A DNA stretch of 64,000 nucleotides. Source: Asticcacaulis benevestitus DSM 16100 = ATCC BAA-896 (GTDB lineage Bacteria; Pseudomonadota; Alphaproteobacteria; Caulobacterales; Caulobacteraceae). The translations under genes and the position numbers were made by a program. Shown here in pieces: positions 18,060 to 28,262 of the stretch. The stretch's first letter is position 1. The number at the start of each line of letters is the position of its first letter. The stretch is from positions 434,001-498,000 of the forward strand of contig NZ_AQWM01000001.1 of NCBI RefSeq assembly GCF_000376105.1. The letters run 5' to 3'. Under the pieces are notes generated by a model. That model did not search any database and was not told where the DNA came from. It saw nothing but the letters and a program-made list of their open reading frames with translations.

Positions 18060-18497
18060 ATGCGCGGCAAGGTTCTCTCATTCAACGGATCGACCGGCCT
18101 CATCAGTGGTGATGACGGCAAGCGCTATACCTTTAGCGTCAGCGATCTGATGGGAGACACCGTTTACGTGCCGGCTGGTTCGACCATTGATTTCGAAGTG
18201 GCGGGTGATACGGCGGTCAGCGTCTACGTCATCGCTACGGCCATGGGTGAGAAGAACAAGTATATCGCCGCACTGCTGGCCTTTTTTCTCGGCATGTGGG
18301 GCGTTCACAAGTTTTATCTCGGCAAGAATACGGCCGGCATCATCATGCTTTTGTGTGGCACGATTGGCTGGATATTCCTGTGTATACCGCCGCTGATTAT
18401 CGGGATGATCGCCTTTATCGAGACGATTATCTATTTGGTCAAGACCGATCAGAGTTTCTACGAGGACTATGTTCAGGGTAATAAATCGTGGTTCTAA
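18060..18497 (+). CDS. TM2 domain membrane protein inserted between nuoF and nuoG
   Basis: The 145-residue protein has two parts. Residues 1-60 form a beta-rich domain (MRGKVLSFNGSTGLISGDDG, ending in DTAVSVYVIA) resembling a small OB or cold-shock-like fold seen at the front of other bacterial TM2 proteins. Residues 65-130 are a TM2 domain: KNKYIAALLAFFLGMWGVHKFYLGK, with the typical GxHxFYLG motif, then two hydrophobic helices and a Pro-rich turn. The ATG lies 6 bases after the nuoF stop and 72 bases before nuoG, so it is co-transcribed with complex I genes. No function in complex I is known to me. Confidence 0.8.
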   Translation: MRGKVLSFNGSTGLISGDDGKRYTFSVSDLMGDTVYVPAGSTIDFEVAGDTAVSVYVIATAMGEKNKYIAALLAFFLGMWGVHKFYLGKNTAGIIMLLCGTIGWIFLCIPPLIIGMIAFIETIIYLVKTDQSFYEDYVQGNKSWF

Positions 18498-18569
18498 AAC
18501 ATCAACTGATGTGCAGAATTTTGAATTATTGTCGTGGCTTATTTATTATTGTTGAGGATGTGACAGAGC

Positions 18570-20630
18570 ATGGCTAAGGCAAAAGTCAATGGTGTGGAGG
18601 TCGAGTTCGACCCCGGCATGACCGTGCTGCAGGTGGCGGAGTTGGCAGGCGAGGAAATCCCTCGTTTCTGCTATCATGAGCGCCTGTCGATCGCCGGCAA
18701 CTGCCGTATGTGCCTCGTTGAGGTAAAGCCCGGACCGCCGAAGCCGCAAGCTTCGTGCGCTCTGCCGGCTGCCGAGGGCCAGGAAATCTTCACCAACACG
18801 CCGATGGTCAAAAAGGCCCGCGAAGGCGTGATGGAGTTCCTGCTGATCAATCACCCGCTGGATTGCCCGATCTGCGACCAGGGCGGCGAGTGCGACCTGC
18901 AGGATCAGTCGGTCGCTTACGGCAAGGGCGCCTCGCGTTATGACGAGAACAAGCGCGCCGTCGAGGAAAAGAACCTCGGGCCAACGATCAAGACCTTCAT
19001 GACCCGTTGCATCCAGTGCACGCGCTGCGTCCGTTTCACCACGGAAGTGGCCGGCGTCACTGAAATGGGCATGATCTCGCGCGGCGAGAACGCCGAAATC
19101 ACCTCCTATCTCGAACAGTCGGTGTCGTCGGAACTGTCCGGCAATGTCAACGATCTGTGCCCGGTTGGCGCACTCACGCACCGTCCGTGGTCGTTCAACT
19201 ATCGCCCGTGGGAACTGACCAAGACCGAAACGATCGATGTGCATGACGCTGTTGGCGCGCATATCCGTATTGATAATCGAGGTCCGGCCGTGCTGCGCGC
19301 CTTGCCGCGTCTCAAGGAAGAGATCAACGAAGAGTGGCTGACCGACAAGAGCCGTTATGCGGTTGATGGTCTCTCACGCCAGCGCCTCGATAAACCCTAT
19401 GTCCGCAAGGCGGGCAAGCTGGTCGCCGTGTCGTGGGATGAGGCCTTGGGCACGGTCGCTGGCAAAATAAAAGCGACCGATGCGTCTAAGATCGGCGCCA
19501 TCGCGGGTGATCTGGTCGATGCTGAGGCCATGAAGGCGACCAAGGACCTGTTCTACAGCATGGGCGTCACCAATCTTGATTGTCGCCAGGAAGGCGCCAA
19601 GGTTGGCCCCGTCACGCAATCGACGCCGCGCGAAGCCTGGCTGTTCAACACGGGCATTGCCGGTCTGGAAGAGGCCGATGCCATCCTGCTGATTGGCACC
19701 GACCTGCGTCACGAAGCGTCCTTGATCAATGCCCGTATCCGCAAGAGCTGGCTCAAGGGCGCGGTTCAGGTGGCGGTGATCGGTGAGGCCAATGACCTGA
19801 CGTATGATTATGCCCATGTCGGCGTCGGCACCAAGGCGCTGAAAGATCTCAAGAAGCACGCGTTCCGCGACGTTCTGAAAAACGCCAAAAAGCCGGCGAT
19901 CCTGGTGGGCAGCAATGCCATTTCCGGGGCTGACGGCGCGGCTGTTCTCAAGGAAATCGCTCTGATCTCTGATGATTATGATGTCGTCAGAGAGGGCTGG
20001 AACGGCTTCAACATCGTCCATACCGCCGCATCGCGTGTCGCCGGTCTCGATCTCGGTTTCGTGCCGGTCGGTGAGGCGAAGGACGCCGCCGCCATGCTGA
20101 CGGGCGGTGTCGAACTGCTGGTTCTGCTGGGCGCTGACGAAATCAACACCTCTGGCCTCGACAACACCTTCGTTGTCTATATCGGTTCGCATGGCGATGC
20201 CGGTGCGGCTGCGGCCGACGTCATCCTGCCGGGCGCCGCCTATACGGAAAAGTCCGGCATCTATACCAACCTCGAAGGTCGCGTGCAGATCGCCGAACGT
20301 TGCGTCTTCCCGAAGGGGGAGGCCAAGGAAGACTGGGCCATTATCCGCGCACTTTCGGGCTATGTTGGCCACACCCTGCCGTATGACTCGCTGAACGCGC
20401 TGCGCGAAAAGCTGATCACCGATCACCCGGTCTTTGGCCGTATCGATGTGAAGCCAACCGCGAAAGCTTTCGATGTGAAAGCGATCGGCACAAAGGGTGA
20501 GGTCACGGACAAGCTTTTCGTTTCGCACATTACCGATTTTTATCTGACCAACCCCATCGCCCGCGCCTCAACGGCAATGGCGGAATGTTCTGCGGCCCGC
20601 AAGGCGCCGCTGAGCGTGGCGGCTGAGTAA
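18570..20630 (+). CDS. nuoG: NADH-quinone oxidoreductase subunit G
   Basis: NuoG is the large iron-sulfur subunit that wires electrons from NuoF towards NuoB. The 686-residue protein has the 2Fe-2S ligands in CYHERLSIAGNCRMC, the His/Cys 4Fe-4S site in HPLDCPICDQGGECDLQ, and a further 4Fe-4S site starting CIQCTRCVRF with a later Cys in NDLCPVGAL. The C-terminal half is a molybdopterin oxidoreductase-like domain without cofactor. The gene has its own leader of 72 bases after the TM2 gene. Confidence 0.96.
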   Translation: MAKAKVNGVEVEFDPGMTVLQVAELAGEEIPRFCYHERLSIAGNCRMCLVEVKPGPPKPQASCALPAAEGQEIFTNTPMVKKAREGVMEFLLINHPLDCPICDQGGECDLQDQSVAYGKGASRYDENKRAVEEKNLGPTIKTFMTRCIQCTRCVRFTTEVAGVTEMGMISRGENAEITSYLEQSVSSELSGNVNDLCPVGALTHRPWSFNYRPWELTKTETIDVHDAVGAHIRIDNRGPAVLRALPRLKEEINEEWLTDKSRYAVDGLSRQRLDKPYVRKAGKLVAVSWDEALGTVAGKIKATDASKIGAIAGDLVDAEAMKATKDLFYSMGVTNLDCRQEGAKVGPVTQSTPREAWLFNTGIAGLEEADAILLIGTDLRHEASLINARIRKSWLKGAVQVAVIGEANDLTYDYAHVGVGTKALKDLKKHAFRDVLKNAKKPAILVGSNAISGADGAAVLKEIALISDDYDVVREGWNGFNIVHTAASRVAGLDLGFVPVGEAKDAAAMLTGGVELLVLLGADEINTSGLDNTFVVYIGSHGDAGAAAADVILPGAAYTEKSGIYTNLEGRVQIAERCVFPKGEAKEDWAIIRALSGYVGHTLPYDSLNALREKLITDHPVFGRIDVKPTAKAFDVKAIGTKGEVTDKLFVSHITDFYLTNPIARASTAMAECSAARKAPLSVAAE

Positions 20631-20642
20631 GGAAGTTTGACG

Positions 20643-21698
20643 ATGAATACATTCTGGGCATCAGGCTGGGGCTGGGCACTCATTACGATCGGTGAGGCGC
20701 TGGCCGTCATCGTGGGCGTGATGGTGTCGCTGGCCTTCCTGCTGTGGGGCGACCGCAAGATCTGGGCCGGCGTGCAGTTGCGCAAGGGCCCCAACGTCGT
20801 CGGGCCGTTCGGTCTGATGCAGTCCTTCGCGGACTTTCTCAAGTTCTTCGTCAAGGAAGTGGTTATTCCTGCGGGCGCCGATAAGGCCGTCTTCCTGCTG
20901 GCGCCGCTTCTGACTTTTGTTATCGCCTTCACGGCCTGGGCGGTTATCCCGTTCGCGCCGGGCTGGGTCGTCGTAAATATCAATGTCGGCATTCTCTACC
21001 TGCTCGCCATTTCGTCGCTCGGTGTCTACGGCATCATCATGGGCGGCTGGGCATCCAACTCGAAATATCCCTTCCTCGGCGGTCTGCGTTCGGCGGCTCA
21101 GATGGTGTCCTATGAAGTCTCGATCGGCTTCATCATCGTCACGGTCATTCTGCTGGCGGGGTCGATGAACCTGTCCGATATCGTCACGGCGCAGGGCGGC
21201 GGTTTCTGGAACTGGAATGTCTTCGGCGGCGGACATCCCATCCTGCTGGTCGTCATGTTCCCGATGATGGTGATGTTCTATATTTCGGCTTTGGCCGAAA
21301 CCAATCGCCCGCCTTTCGATCTGCCCGACGCGGAATCCGAACTGGTCGCTGGCTATCAGGTCGAATATTCCTCGACGCCGTACCTTTTGTTCATGATCGG
21401 TGAATACGCCAACATCGTGCTGATGTGTGCCATGATCTCGATCCTGTTCTTCGGCGGGTGGGAGTTCCCGTTCCCATTGCCGATGGCGCATGACAGCATC
21501 TGGTATGTCCTGATCAGCCTGTTTACCTTCATCGCCAAGGTGGTGTTCTGGTTCATCATGTTCGCCATCGCCAAGGCTATCGTTCCGCGCTATCGCTACG
21601 ATCAGTTGATGCGCCTGGGCTGGAAGGTCTTCCTGCCGGTGTCGCTGTTCGCCGTTCTTATCGTCGCCGCTTACCGCGTTTATGGAGGCGCCCTATGA
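20643..21698 (+). CDS. nuoH: NADH-quinone oxidoreductase subunit H
   Basis: NuoH is the membrane subunit that forms part of the quinone tunnel at the junction with the peripheral arm. The 351-residue protein has eight or so membrane helices and the signatures [21 protein letters not shown] and [29 protein letters not shown] (acidic quinone-site loop). I chose the ATG at 20643, with AAGGA 9 bases before it, over the TTG at 20637. Its stop overlaps the nuoI start (ATGA). Confidence 0.96.
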   Translation: MNTFWASGWGWALITIGEALAVIVGVMVSLAFLLWGDRKIWAGVQLRKGPNVVGPFGLMQSFADFLKFFVKEVVIPAGADKAVFLLAPLLTFVIAFTAWAVIPFAPGWVVVNINVGILYLLAISSLGVYGIIMGGWASNSKYPFLGGLRSAAQMVSYEVSIGFIIVTVILLAGSMNLSDIVTAQGGGFWNWNVFGGGHPILLVVMFPMMVMFYISALAETNRPPFDLPDAESELVAGYQVEYSSTPYLLFMIGEYANIVLMCAMISILFFGGWEFPFPLPMAHDSIWYVLISLFTFIAKVVFWFIMFAIAKAIVPRYRYDQLMRLGWKVFLPVSLFAVLIVAAYRVYGGAL

Positions 21699-22186
21699 TT
21701 TCGCGCATTATCTCAGGTCTCAAGGGCGCGCTGCTGCTTGATTTCGTCGGGGCAACCTTCCTGGCGCTCAAGTACATGCTGAAGCCCAAGGCCACGATCA
21801 ACTATCCTTTTGAGAAGGGACCGCTTAGCCCGCGCTTCCGTGGTGAGCACGCCCTGCGCCGGTACGAAAACGGCGAAGAGCGCTGCATCGCCTGCAAGCT
21901 GTGCGAAGCCATATGCCCGGCGCAGGCCATCACCATCGAGGCCGAACCGCGTGCCGACGGCAGCCGCCGCACCACGCGCTACGACATCGACATGGTGAAG
22001 TGCATCTATTGCGGTCTCTGTCAGGAAGCCTGCCCGGTTGACGCCATCGTCGAGGGCCCAAACTTTGAATTTGCGACCGATACCCGTGAAGAACTTCTCT
22101 ATGACAAGCAACGACTTCTGGCCAATGGCGATCGCTGGGAACGCGAAATCGCCAAGTCGCTCGAACTTGACGCGCCTTACCGGTAA
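21695..22186 (+). CDS. nuoI: NADH-quinone oxidoreductase subunit I
   Basis: NuoI carries two 4Fe-4S clusters (N6a and N6b) in the peripheral arm. The 163-residue protein has two ferredoxin motifs: Cys64, 67, 70 and 74 ([12 protein letters not shown]) and Cys103, 106, 109 and 113 ([12 protein letters not shown]). The N-terminal 30 residues are an amphipathic membrane-anchoring helix. It overlaps nuoH by four bases. Confidence 0.97.
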   Translation: MISRIISGLKGALLLDFVGATFLALKYMLKPKATINYPFEKGPLSPRFRGEHALRRYENGEERCIACKLCEAICPAQAITIEAEPRADGSRRTTRYDIDMVKCIYCGLCQEACPVDAIVEGPNFEFATDTREELLYDKQRLLANGDRWEREIAKSLELDAPYR

Positions 22187-22209
22187 CAGGCAGAAAAGAG
22201 CATAATGAT

Positions 22210-22824
22210 ATGAACCTTATCGCCATCGCCTTTTATCTTATGGCGGCCGTGACCCTGGTCTCCGGACTTATGGTCATCACCGCCAAGAACCCGGTGCACA
22301 GCGTGCTGTACCTCATCCTCGCCTTCTTCTCGGCGGCAGGTTTGTTCGTACTTCTCGGCGCCGAGTTCCTCGCCATGCTTCTGGTTGTCGTTTATGTCGG
22401 CGCCGTGGCCGTCCTCTTCCTGTTCGTCGTCATGATGCTGGATGTCGATTTCGTCAAACTCCGCCAGGGCTTCGCCAACTATCTGCCGATCGGCATTGTC
22501 GTCGGCGCCGTGCTGATGTTTGAACTGATCATGATCAGCATCGCCGTTGCCGAAAAGGGTGCCGCCGCCGGCAATCAGCCTCTGGTCGCTTCGGCCAGTG
22601 AGTCGAACATCAAGATGATCGGCCACGCGCTCTATTCGACCTATGTCTATCTGTTCGAAGCCGCCGGCTTCGTGCTTCTGGTGGCCATGATCGGCGCCAT
22701 CGTTCTTACCCTGCGCACACGTCCTAATGTGAAGCGTCAGGACATCCATAGCCAGGTCACGCGTCGTCGCAAGGATGCGGTCGAAATCGTGCCTGTCAAA
22801 ACCGGAGAAGGTATTTCGGAATGA
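22210..22824 (+). CDS. nuoJ: NADH-quinone oxidoreductase subunit J
   Basis: NuoJ is a five-helix membrane subunit of the proton-pumping arm. The 204-residue protein has the conserved pattern [52 protein letters not shown] in its second and third helices, including the pi-bulge region important for coupling. The C-terminus is basic. Its stop overlaps the start of nuoK. Confidence 0.96.
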   Translation: MNLIAIAFYLMAAVTLVSGLMVITAKNPVHSVLYLILAFFSAAGLFVLLGAEFLAMLLVVVYVGAVAVLFLFVVMMLDVDFVKLRQGFANYLPIGIVVGAVLMFELIMISIAVAEKGAAAGNQPLVASASESNIKMIGHALYSTYVYLFEAAGFVLLVAMIGAIVLTLRTRPNVKRQDIHSQVTRRRKDAVEIVPVKTGEGISE

Positions 22825-23129
22825 CTATAGATCTTGTCCACTATCTCACGGTTTCCGCCATCCTGTTCACCATCGGTGTGCTCGGAATCTTCCTCAACCG
22901 CCGCAACGTCATCATCATCCTGATGTCGATCGAACTGATCCTGCTGGCGGTCAATATCAATTTCGTGGCCTTCTCAGCTTACCTGCACGACGTGCAGGGG
23001 CAGATCATGGCCATGTTCGTGCTGACGGTCGCGGCCGCTGAAGCCGCCGTCGGCCTCGCCATCCTCGTGACCTTCTTCCGTAATCGCGGCGACATCGCCG
23101 TCGATGACGCCAGCATGATGAAAGGATAA
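22821..23129 (+). CDS. nuoK: NADH-quinone oxidoreductase subunit K
   Basis: NuoK is the small three-helix antiporter-related subunit. The 102-residue protein keeps the two membrane glutamates used in proton transfer: one in [18 protein letters not shown] and one in [13 protein letters not shown]. It overlaps nuoJ by four bases and is followed by nuoL after five. Confidence 0.97.
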   Translation: MTIDLVHYLTVSAILFTIGVLGIFLNRRNVIIILMSIELILLAVNINFVAFSAYLHDVQGQIMAMFVLTVAAAEAAVGLAILVTFFRNRGDIAVDDASMMKG

Positions 23130-23134
23130 GCATC

Positions 23135-25297
23135 GTGCTAACTGCTCACGCCGCCGCCGAAATCTCCCACAGCCTCGCACCAGCCGCTCACGACGCCGTT
23201 GTCGGTCCGCTGTCGGGTGGCATGGCCACTATCGTAACCCTTTGCGTGTTCGCGCCGATCGTAGGCGCCATGATTGTCGGCGCTTTCGGACGCTTCCTTG
23301 GCAATATCGTCTCGCAAACCATCACCACCGGCCTGTTGTTTCTGGCCTGTGCGCTCGGCTGGTACACCTTTATCCAGCACACCTGGGGCGGGATGGCGGA
23401 CTTTACCGTCAACGTCCTGCCGTTCATCAATATCGATACCTTCCACTCCGCGTGGTCGATCCGCGTTGATGCGCTCTCGGCCACCATGCTGATCGTGGTG
23501 ACCTCGGTGTCGTCGCTCGTCCACCTCTATAGCTGGGGTTATATGAGCGAAGACCCGTCGCGTCCGCGCTTCTTCGCCTATCTGTCGCTTTTCACCTTCG
23601 CCATGCTGATGCTGGTGACCGCCGCCGACTTCATGCAGTTGTTCTTCGGCTGGGAAGGGGTGGGGCTGGCGTCCTACCTGCTCATCGGCTTCTGGTATCA
23701 CAAGGACAGCGCGTCTTCGGCCGCCATCAAGGCCTTCGTCGTCAACCGCATCGGCGACTTTGGTTTTGCCCTCGGTATCATGACGGTCTACTGGCAGTTC
23801 GGCACGATCAACTTCCATGAGTTTTTCCCGCTGATTGCGTCGCATCAGGGACAGACCTGGGAATTCCTCGGTCAGACCTTCTCGGCGCTCGATCTCGCCG
23901 CCTTCCTGCTGTTCATCGGCGCCATGGGTAAGTCGGCGCAGTTCTTCCTGCACACCTGGCTGCCCGACGCTATGGAAGGCCCGACGCCTGTGTCGGCCCT
24001 GATCCACGCCGCCACCATGGTCACCGCCGGTGTCTATATGGTGTGTCTGTTGTCGCCGCTGTTCGAATACGCCCCTGTGGCCAAGATGATCGTCGCCTAT
24101 ATCGGCGCCATCACCGCCATCTTCGCGGCCTCGATCGGCTTCACGCAAAACGACATCAAGCGCGTCATCGCCTATTCGACCTGTTCGCAACTCGGTTACA
24201 TGTTCTTCGCCGCCGGCGTGGGCGCCTATCAGGCCGCCATGTTCCACCTGTTCACACACGCCTTCTTCAAGGCGCTGCTTTTCCTGGGGGCCGGTTCGGT
24301 CATTCACGGCATGCACCATGAGCAGGACATGCGCAAAATGGGCGGTCTGTGGAAGTATCTGCCGATCACCTACGGCGTCATGACCATCGGCACCATCGCC
24401 ATCACCGGCCTTGGTATCCCTTTCACCGAAATCGGTTTTGCCGGCTTCTTCTCGAAGGACGCCATCATCGAATCCGCCTGGGCGGGCCACAACACGCCGC
24501 AAGGCATGTTCGCCTTCATCATGGGCATTTCGGCCGCGCTGCTGACCTCCTTCTATAGCTGGCGTCTCATCGCCATGACCTTCCACGGCAAGAAGCAATG
24601 GGAGCATGGGCATGGGCATGACGACCATCATGCCGAGGTCATCGACGGTCATTCGACCGGTGAGCCCGATGCCCACGCGCACGATGATCACGCACATGAC
24701 GATCATGGCCATGGTCACGACCACGACCACAAGCCGCACGAAAGCCCGTGGGTCATGCTGGTGCCGATCATCCTGTTGTCATTCGGTGCTATCTTTGCCG
24801 GCTTTATCTTCGCGCCTTACTTCATTGGCGAGCACGCCCATGCGTTCTGGGGCCACGCCATCTTCACGGCGCCGTCCAACGAGATCATGCACGAAGCCCA
24901 CCACATCAAGGAAGTCTGGGTCAAACTTCTGCCTCTGACCGTCACCCTGATCGGTATGGTCATGGCCTGGTACTTCTATATCCTCAAGCCGAACCTGCCG
25001 AAGAAGATGGCCGCCAACAACGGGCCTGTCTACACCTTCCTCTACAACAAGTGGTTCTTCGATGAGATCTATCAGGCTACCTTCGTTAGGCTAACCAGGT
25101 TCCTCGGTGATGTCTTCTGGAAGGTGCTCGATATCAAGATCATCGATAACCTGGGCCCGAATGGTGCGGCCTGGGCGGCATTGAAGTCGGCCAAGAATCT
25201 GGTCAAGACCCAGACCGGTTATGTTTATCACTACGCTTTCGCTATGTTCCTCGGTGTCGTGGGTCTTCTGACCTATGTCTTCTGGCTGGTTCACTAA
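23135..25297 (+). CDS. nuoL: NADH-quinone oxidoreductase subunit L
   Basis: NuoL is the distal antiporter-like proton pump of complex I with a long lateral helix at its C-terminus. The 720-residue protein has the motifs FFGWEGVGLASYLLIGFW, HTWLPDAMEGPTPVSALIHAATMVTAGVY and DIKRVIAYSTCSQLGYM. Between helices, at about residues 489-535, is a His- and Asp-rich insert (HGHGHDDHH and later HDDHAHDDHGHGHDHDH). The start used is the GTG at 23135, with AAAGGATAAG before it; an ATG at 23222 (MATIVTLCVF) would give a more usual NuoL N-terminus and is possible. Confidence 0.95.
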   Translation: MLTAHAAAEISHSLAPAAHDAVVGPLSGGMATIVTLCVFAPIVGAMIVGAFGRFLGNIVSQTITTGLLFLACALGWYTFIQHTWGGMADFTVNVLPFINIDTFHSAWSIRVDALSATMLIVVTSVSSLVHLYSWGYMSEDPSRPRFFAYLSLFTFAMLMLVTAADFMQLFFGWEGVGLASYLLIGFWYHKDSASSAAIKAFVVNRIGDFGFALGIMTVYWQFGTINFHEFFPLIASHQGQTWEFLGQTFSALDLAAFLLFIGAMGKSAQFFLHTWLPDAMEGPTPVSALIHAATMVTAGVYMVCLLSPLFEYAPVAKMIVAYIGAITAIFAASIGFTQNDIKRVIAYSTCSQLGYMFFAAGVGAYQAAMFHLFTHAFFKALLFLGAGSVIHGMHHEQDMRKMGGLWKYLPITYGVMTIGTIAITGLGIPFTEIGFAGFFSKDAIIESAWAGHNTPQGMFAFIMGISAALLTSFYSWRLIAMTFHGKKQWEHGHGHDDHHAEVIDGHSTGEPDAHAHDDHAHDDHGHGHDHDHKPHESPWVMLVPIILLSFGAIFAGFIFAPYFIGEHAHAFWGHAIFTAPSNEIMHEAHHIKEVWVKLLPLTVTLIGMVMAWYFYILKPNLPKKMAANNGPVYTFLYNKWFFDEIYQATFVRLTRFLGDVFWKVLDIKIIDNLGPNGAAWAALKSAKNLVKTQTGYVYHYAFAMFLGVVGLLTYVFWLVH

Positions 25298-25303
25298 GGG
25301 GAG

Positions 25304-26818
25304 ATGGATTTTAAAATGATACCCGCTATCCCCAATCTGCTGAGCATCATCACCTTCGCGCCGCTTTTCGGCGCGGCCGTGATCGGCGTGCTGCGCCTCA
25401 TGGCGCGTAAGGACGATGAAGCTATCATCGCCAAGAACGCCAAATGGATCAGCCTGTGGACGACCCTGATCACGCTGGCCCTGTCTGTGGTCATGATCGC
25501 CGGCTTTAATCACAGCAATCCCGGTTACCAGTTCGAAGAACACTATAAGTGGTTCGGCCCGCTCTCCTATCATATGGGTGTTGACGGCATTTCGATCCTG
25601 TTCGTCCTCCTGACCGCTTTCCTGATGCCTTTGTGTATTCTGGCGTCGTGGGACTCGATCAAGGACCGTGTCACCGAATACATGATCTGCTTCTTGATGC
25701 TGGAAACGCTCGTCATCGGCGTCTTCACCTCACTCGACCTGTTCCTCTTTTACATCTTCTTTGAAGGCGGACTGGTGCCGATGTTCCTGATCATCGGGAT
25801 CTGGGGTGGCAAGGATCGTATCTACGCTTCGTATAAGTTCTTCCTCTACACCCTGCTGGGATCCGTTCTGATGCTGGCGGCCATGTTGTACATGGTCAAC
25901 ATCGCCGGCACCGCCGATATACCGCTCCTGACCAAGTTCGCCTTCGCGCGTGAGGTTCAGCCCTTCCTTTGGTTCGCCTTCTTCGCTTCGTTCGCCGTGA
26001 AGATGCCGATGTGGCCGGTCCACACCTGGCTGCCCGACGCGCACGTTCAGGCGCCGACCGCCGGTTCGGTCATGCTGGCCGGTATCCTGCTCAAGCTCGG
26101 CGGCTACGGTTTCATTCGCTTCAACCTGCCGATGTTCCCCTATGCGTCGGAAATGTTCGCACCTCTGGTCATGGGCCTGTCGGTCATCGCTATCGTCGTG
26201 ACCTCGCTGATCGCCTTCCGCCAGACGGACATCAAGAAGCTGATCGCCTATTCATCCGTCGCCCACATGGGTTTCGTGACCATGGGCATCTTCGCCGGCA
26301 ACGTCATTGGCGTTCAGGGCGCGGTTTTCCAGATGATCAGCCACGGCGTCATCTCGGGTGCGCTCTTCCTTTGCGTTGGCGTGGTCTATGATCGCTGGCA
26401 TACTCGCGAGATCGCCTTTTACGGCGGCCTCACCAAGCTGATGCCGCACTATGCCTTCGTCTTCCTGCTGTTCACCATGGCGAATGTCGGTCTGCCCGGC
26501 ACCTCCGGCTTCATCGGTGAAATCACCACCCTGGTGGGTTCGTACAAGTGGGGCACCTGGGTGGCCTTCGTGGCGACCTCCGGCGTCATCTTCTCCGCCG
26601 TCTATGCCCTGACCCTGTTCAAGCGCGTCATGTTCGGTGAAGTGACCAACCAGGACCTTAAGAAATACCCTGACCTGTCGGTGCGCGAGATCATCATCTT
26701 CGTACCGCTGATCGTGGGCACGATTGTGCTGGGCATCTATCCGGCCTTCGTTTTTGACATTACCACTGCCAGCGTTGATACGGTCGTTGCGACCTATCAG
26801 GCCGTCATCGGCGGATAA
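25304..26818 (+). CDS. nuoM: NADH-quinone oxidoreductase subunit M
   Basis: NuoM is the second antiporter-like proton pump. The 504-residue protein shows [41 protein letters not shown] with the essential Glu, [24 protein letters not shown], and [17 protein letters not shown]. The ATG at 25304 lies very close to AAGGGG; an ATG at 25316 (MIPAIPNLL) is 14 bases from it. Either may be used. Confidence 0.95.
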   Translation: MDFKMIPAIPNLLSIITFAPLFGAAVIGVLRLMARKDDEAIIAKNAKWISLWTTLITLALSVVMIAGFNHSNPGYQFEEHYKWFGPLSYHMGVDGISILFVLLTAFLMPLCILASWDSIKDRVTEYMICFLMLETLVIGVFTSLDLFLFYIFFEGGLVPMFLIIGIWGGKDRIYASYKFFLYTLLGSVLMLAAMLYMVNIAGTADIPLLTKFAFAREVQPFLWFAFFASFAVKMPMWPVHTWLPDAHVQAPTAGSVMLAGILLKLGGYGFIRFNLPMFPYASEMFAPLVMGLSVIAIVVTSLIAFRQTDIKKLIAYSSVAHMGFVTMGIFAGNVIGVQGAVFQMISHGVISGALFLCVGVVYDRWHTREIAFYGGLTKLMPHYAFVFLLFTMANVGLPGTSGFIGEITTLVGSYKWGTWVAFVATSGVIFSAVYALTLFKRVMFGEVTNQDLKKYPDLSVREIIIFVPLIVGTIVLGIYPAFVFDITTASVDTVVATYQAVIGG

Positions 26819-26834
26819 AGGACGAGCAAGCATT

Positions 26835-28262
26835 ATGGACTATCATCTCGCTCTCAGTTTGGCTCTGCCGGAAACGATCATAGCGGTCAGTTCCCTGCTT
26901 ATCCTTGTGTTCGGCGCTTTCCGCGGCGATAAGGGCATGGTTTCGATCAGCGCCCTGTGCGGCGTGGCCCTGATCGCCGCTGCCTTCGCTGCGGCCTTTG
27001 CCCAACCCGGCACGGCCTTTTCCGGTGCCTTTGTTCTGGATGGCGTGGCACAGTTCGCCAAGGTCGCCATCTATATCGCCGCCCTCTTTATCATCGTGCT
27101 GGGGCAGGGTTATTTCGATCGTCTCGGCGCCCGTCGTTTCGAATTCCCGATTTTGATCCTGCTGGCCACACTCGGCATGAGCATGATGGTGTCGGCCGGT
27201 GATCTGATCTCGCTCTATGTCGGTCTCGAACTGCAATCGCTGGCGCTCTACGTACTGGCAGCTTTCCGCCGCGATGACGCCAAGTCGTCCGAAGCCGGGC
27301 TGAAGTATTTCGTCCTTGGCGCTCTGTCGTCTGGCTTGCTTCTTTATGGCGCGTCGCTGATCTATGGTTTCGCCGGTTCGATGAACTTCCACGCCATCGC
27401 GCTTTCCGCCAGCACCAACCTCAATGTCGGCCTGATCTTCGGTCTGGTCTTCCTGATCTGTGGCCTGGCCTTCAAGGTGTCGGCCGCGCCCTTCCATATG
27501 TGGACGCCTGATGTTTACGAAGGCGCCCCGACCCCGGTCGTCGCCTTCTTCGCCGGTGCGCCCAAGTTTGCCGCCATGGTGCTGTTCGCCCGTGTTCTGC
27601 AAACTGGCTTTGAGTCCCAGGTCGAACAGTGGCGCCAGGTCATTCTGGTTCTGGCTGTCTTGTCCTTCGTCGTCGGCGCCCTCGGGGGGCTGATGCAAAA
27701 GGATATCAAGCGATTGCTGGCCTATTCGTCGATCTCCAACATGGGCTATGCGCTTCTGGCCATCGCCGCGGGTGCGGTCGGTATTCCGGCTCTGCTGCTG
27801 TTCTTTGTCCTCTACATGGTCGATACGCTTGGCCTGTTCACCGTCCAGATGGCGCTGAGCCGTAAGGGCGAGCCGGTTACCCGCATCGACCAACTCGCCG
27901 GTCTGGCCAAGAGCAACATGCCGCTGACCGTGGTCATCACCATACTTGCGCTTTCGGTTCTGGGCATGCCGCCTTTCGGTGGCTTCTGGGCAAAATACTT
28001 CGTATTTGGCGCCGCCATTTCTGCCGGTCTTTGGTGGTTCGCCGCTGCGGGTCTTGTCGCCTCGGTTGTCGCCGCCTTCTACTACCTGCGCATTATCAAG
28101 CTGATGTGGTTCGATGCGCCGGTGGGCGAAGTCGATAAGTCTCCGGCCGAGACCAGGTGGATTGCCTATGCGGCAGCTGCCTTCTCGTTCCCTGGCGTGA
28201 TCATTTTCCTGATCTATGCCTACCCGCTGGCGCAATCCGCGGCTCAGGGTTTCGGACACTAA
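26835..28262 (+). CDS. nuoN: NADH-quinone oxidoreductase subunit N
   Basis: NuoN is the third antiporter-like proton pump and completes the 14-subunit set. The 475-residue protein has LISLYVGLELQSLALYVLAAFRR, FKVSAAPFHMWTPDVYEGAPTPVVAFFAGAPK and KDIKRLLAYSSISNMGYALL. I start it at the ATG at 26835 (MDYHLALSL), 16 bases after nuoM; the open frame continues upstream inside nuoM but has no support. birA starts immediately after the stop. Confidence 0.96.
   Translation: MDYHLALSLALPETIIAVSSLLILVFGAFRGDKGMVSISALCGVALIAAAFAAAFAQPGTAFSGAFVLDGVAQFAKVAIYIAALFIIVLGQGYFDRLGARRFEFPILILLATLGMSMMVSAGDLISLYVGLELQSLALYVLAAFRRDDAKSSEAGLKYFVLGALSSGLLLYGASLIYGFAGSMNFHAIALSASTNLNVGLIFGLVFLICGLAFKVSAAPFHMWTPDVYEGAPTPVVAFFAGAPKFAAMVLFARVLQTGFESQVEQWRQVILVLAVLSFVVGALGGLMQKDIKRLLAYSSISNMGYALLAIAAGAVGIPALLLFFVLYMVDTLGLFTVQMALSRKGEPVTRIDQLAGLAKSNMPLTVVITILALSVLGMPPFGGFWAKYFVFGAAISAGLWWFAAAGLVASVVAAFYYLRIIKLMWFDAPVGEVDKSPAETRWIAYAAAAFSFPGVIIFLIYAYPLAQSAAQGFGH

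Noticed and set aside
23138-24739. 533-residue open frame on the minus strand across nuoL
   Set aside because: It is the antisense of nuoL, made of charged low-complexity sequence with no family resemblance.
24601-24740. CRISPR-like or microsatellite array in nuoL
   Set aside because: The repeats are short codon-level repeats of His and Asp inside a coding frame, with no spacers.
26805-28259. 484-residue open frame on the minus strand across nuoN
   Set aside because: It is an antisense shadow of nuoN; the composition (His, Gln, Arg, Gly rich) is that of a reversed membrane protein gene.
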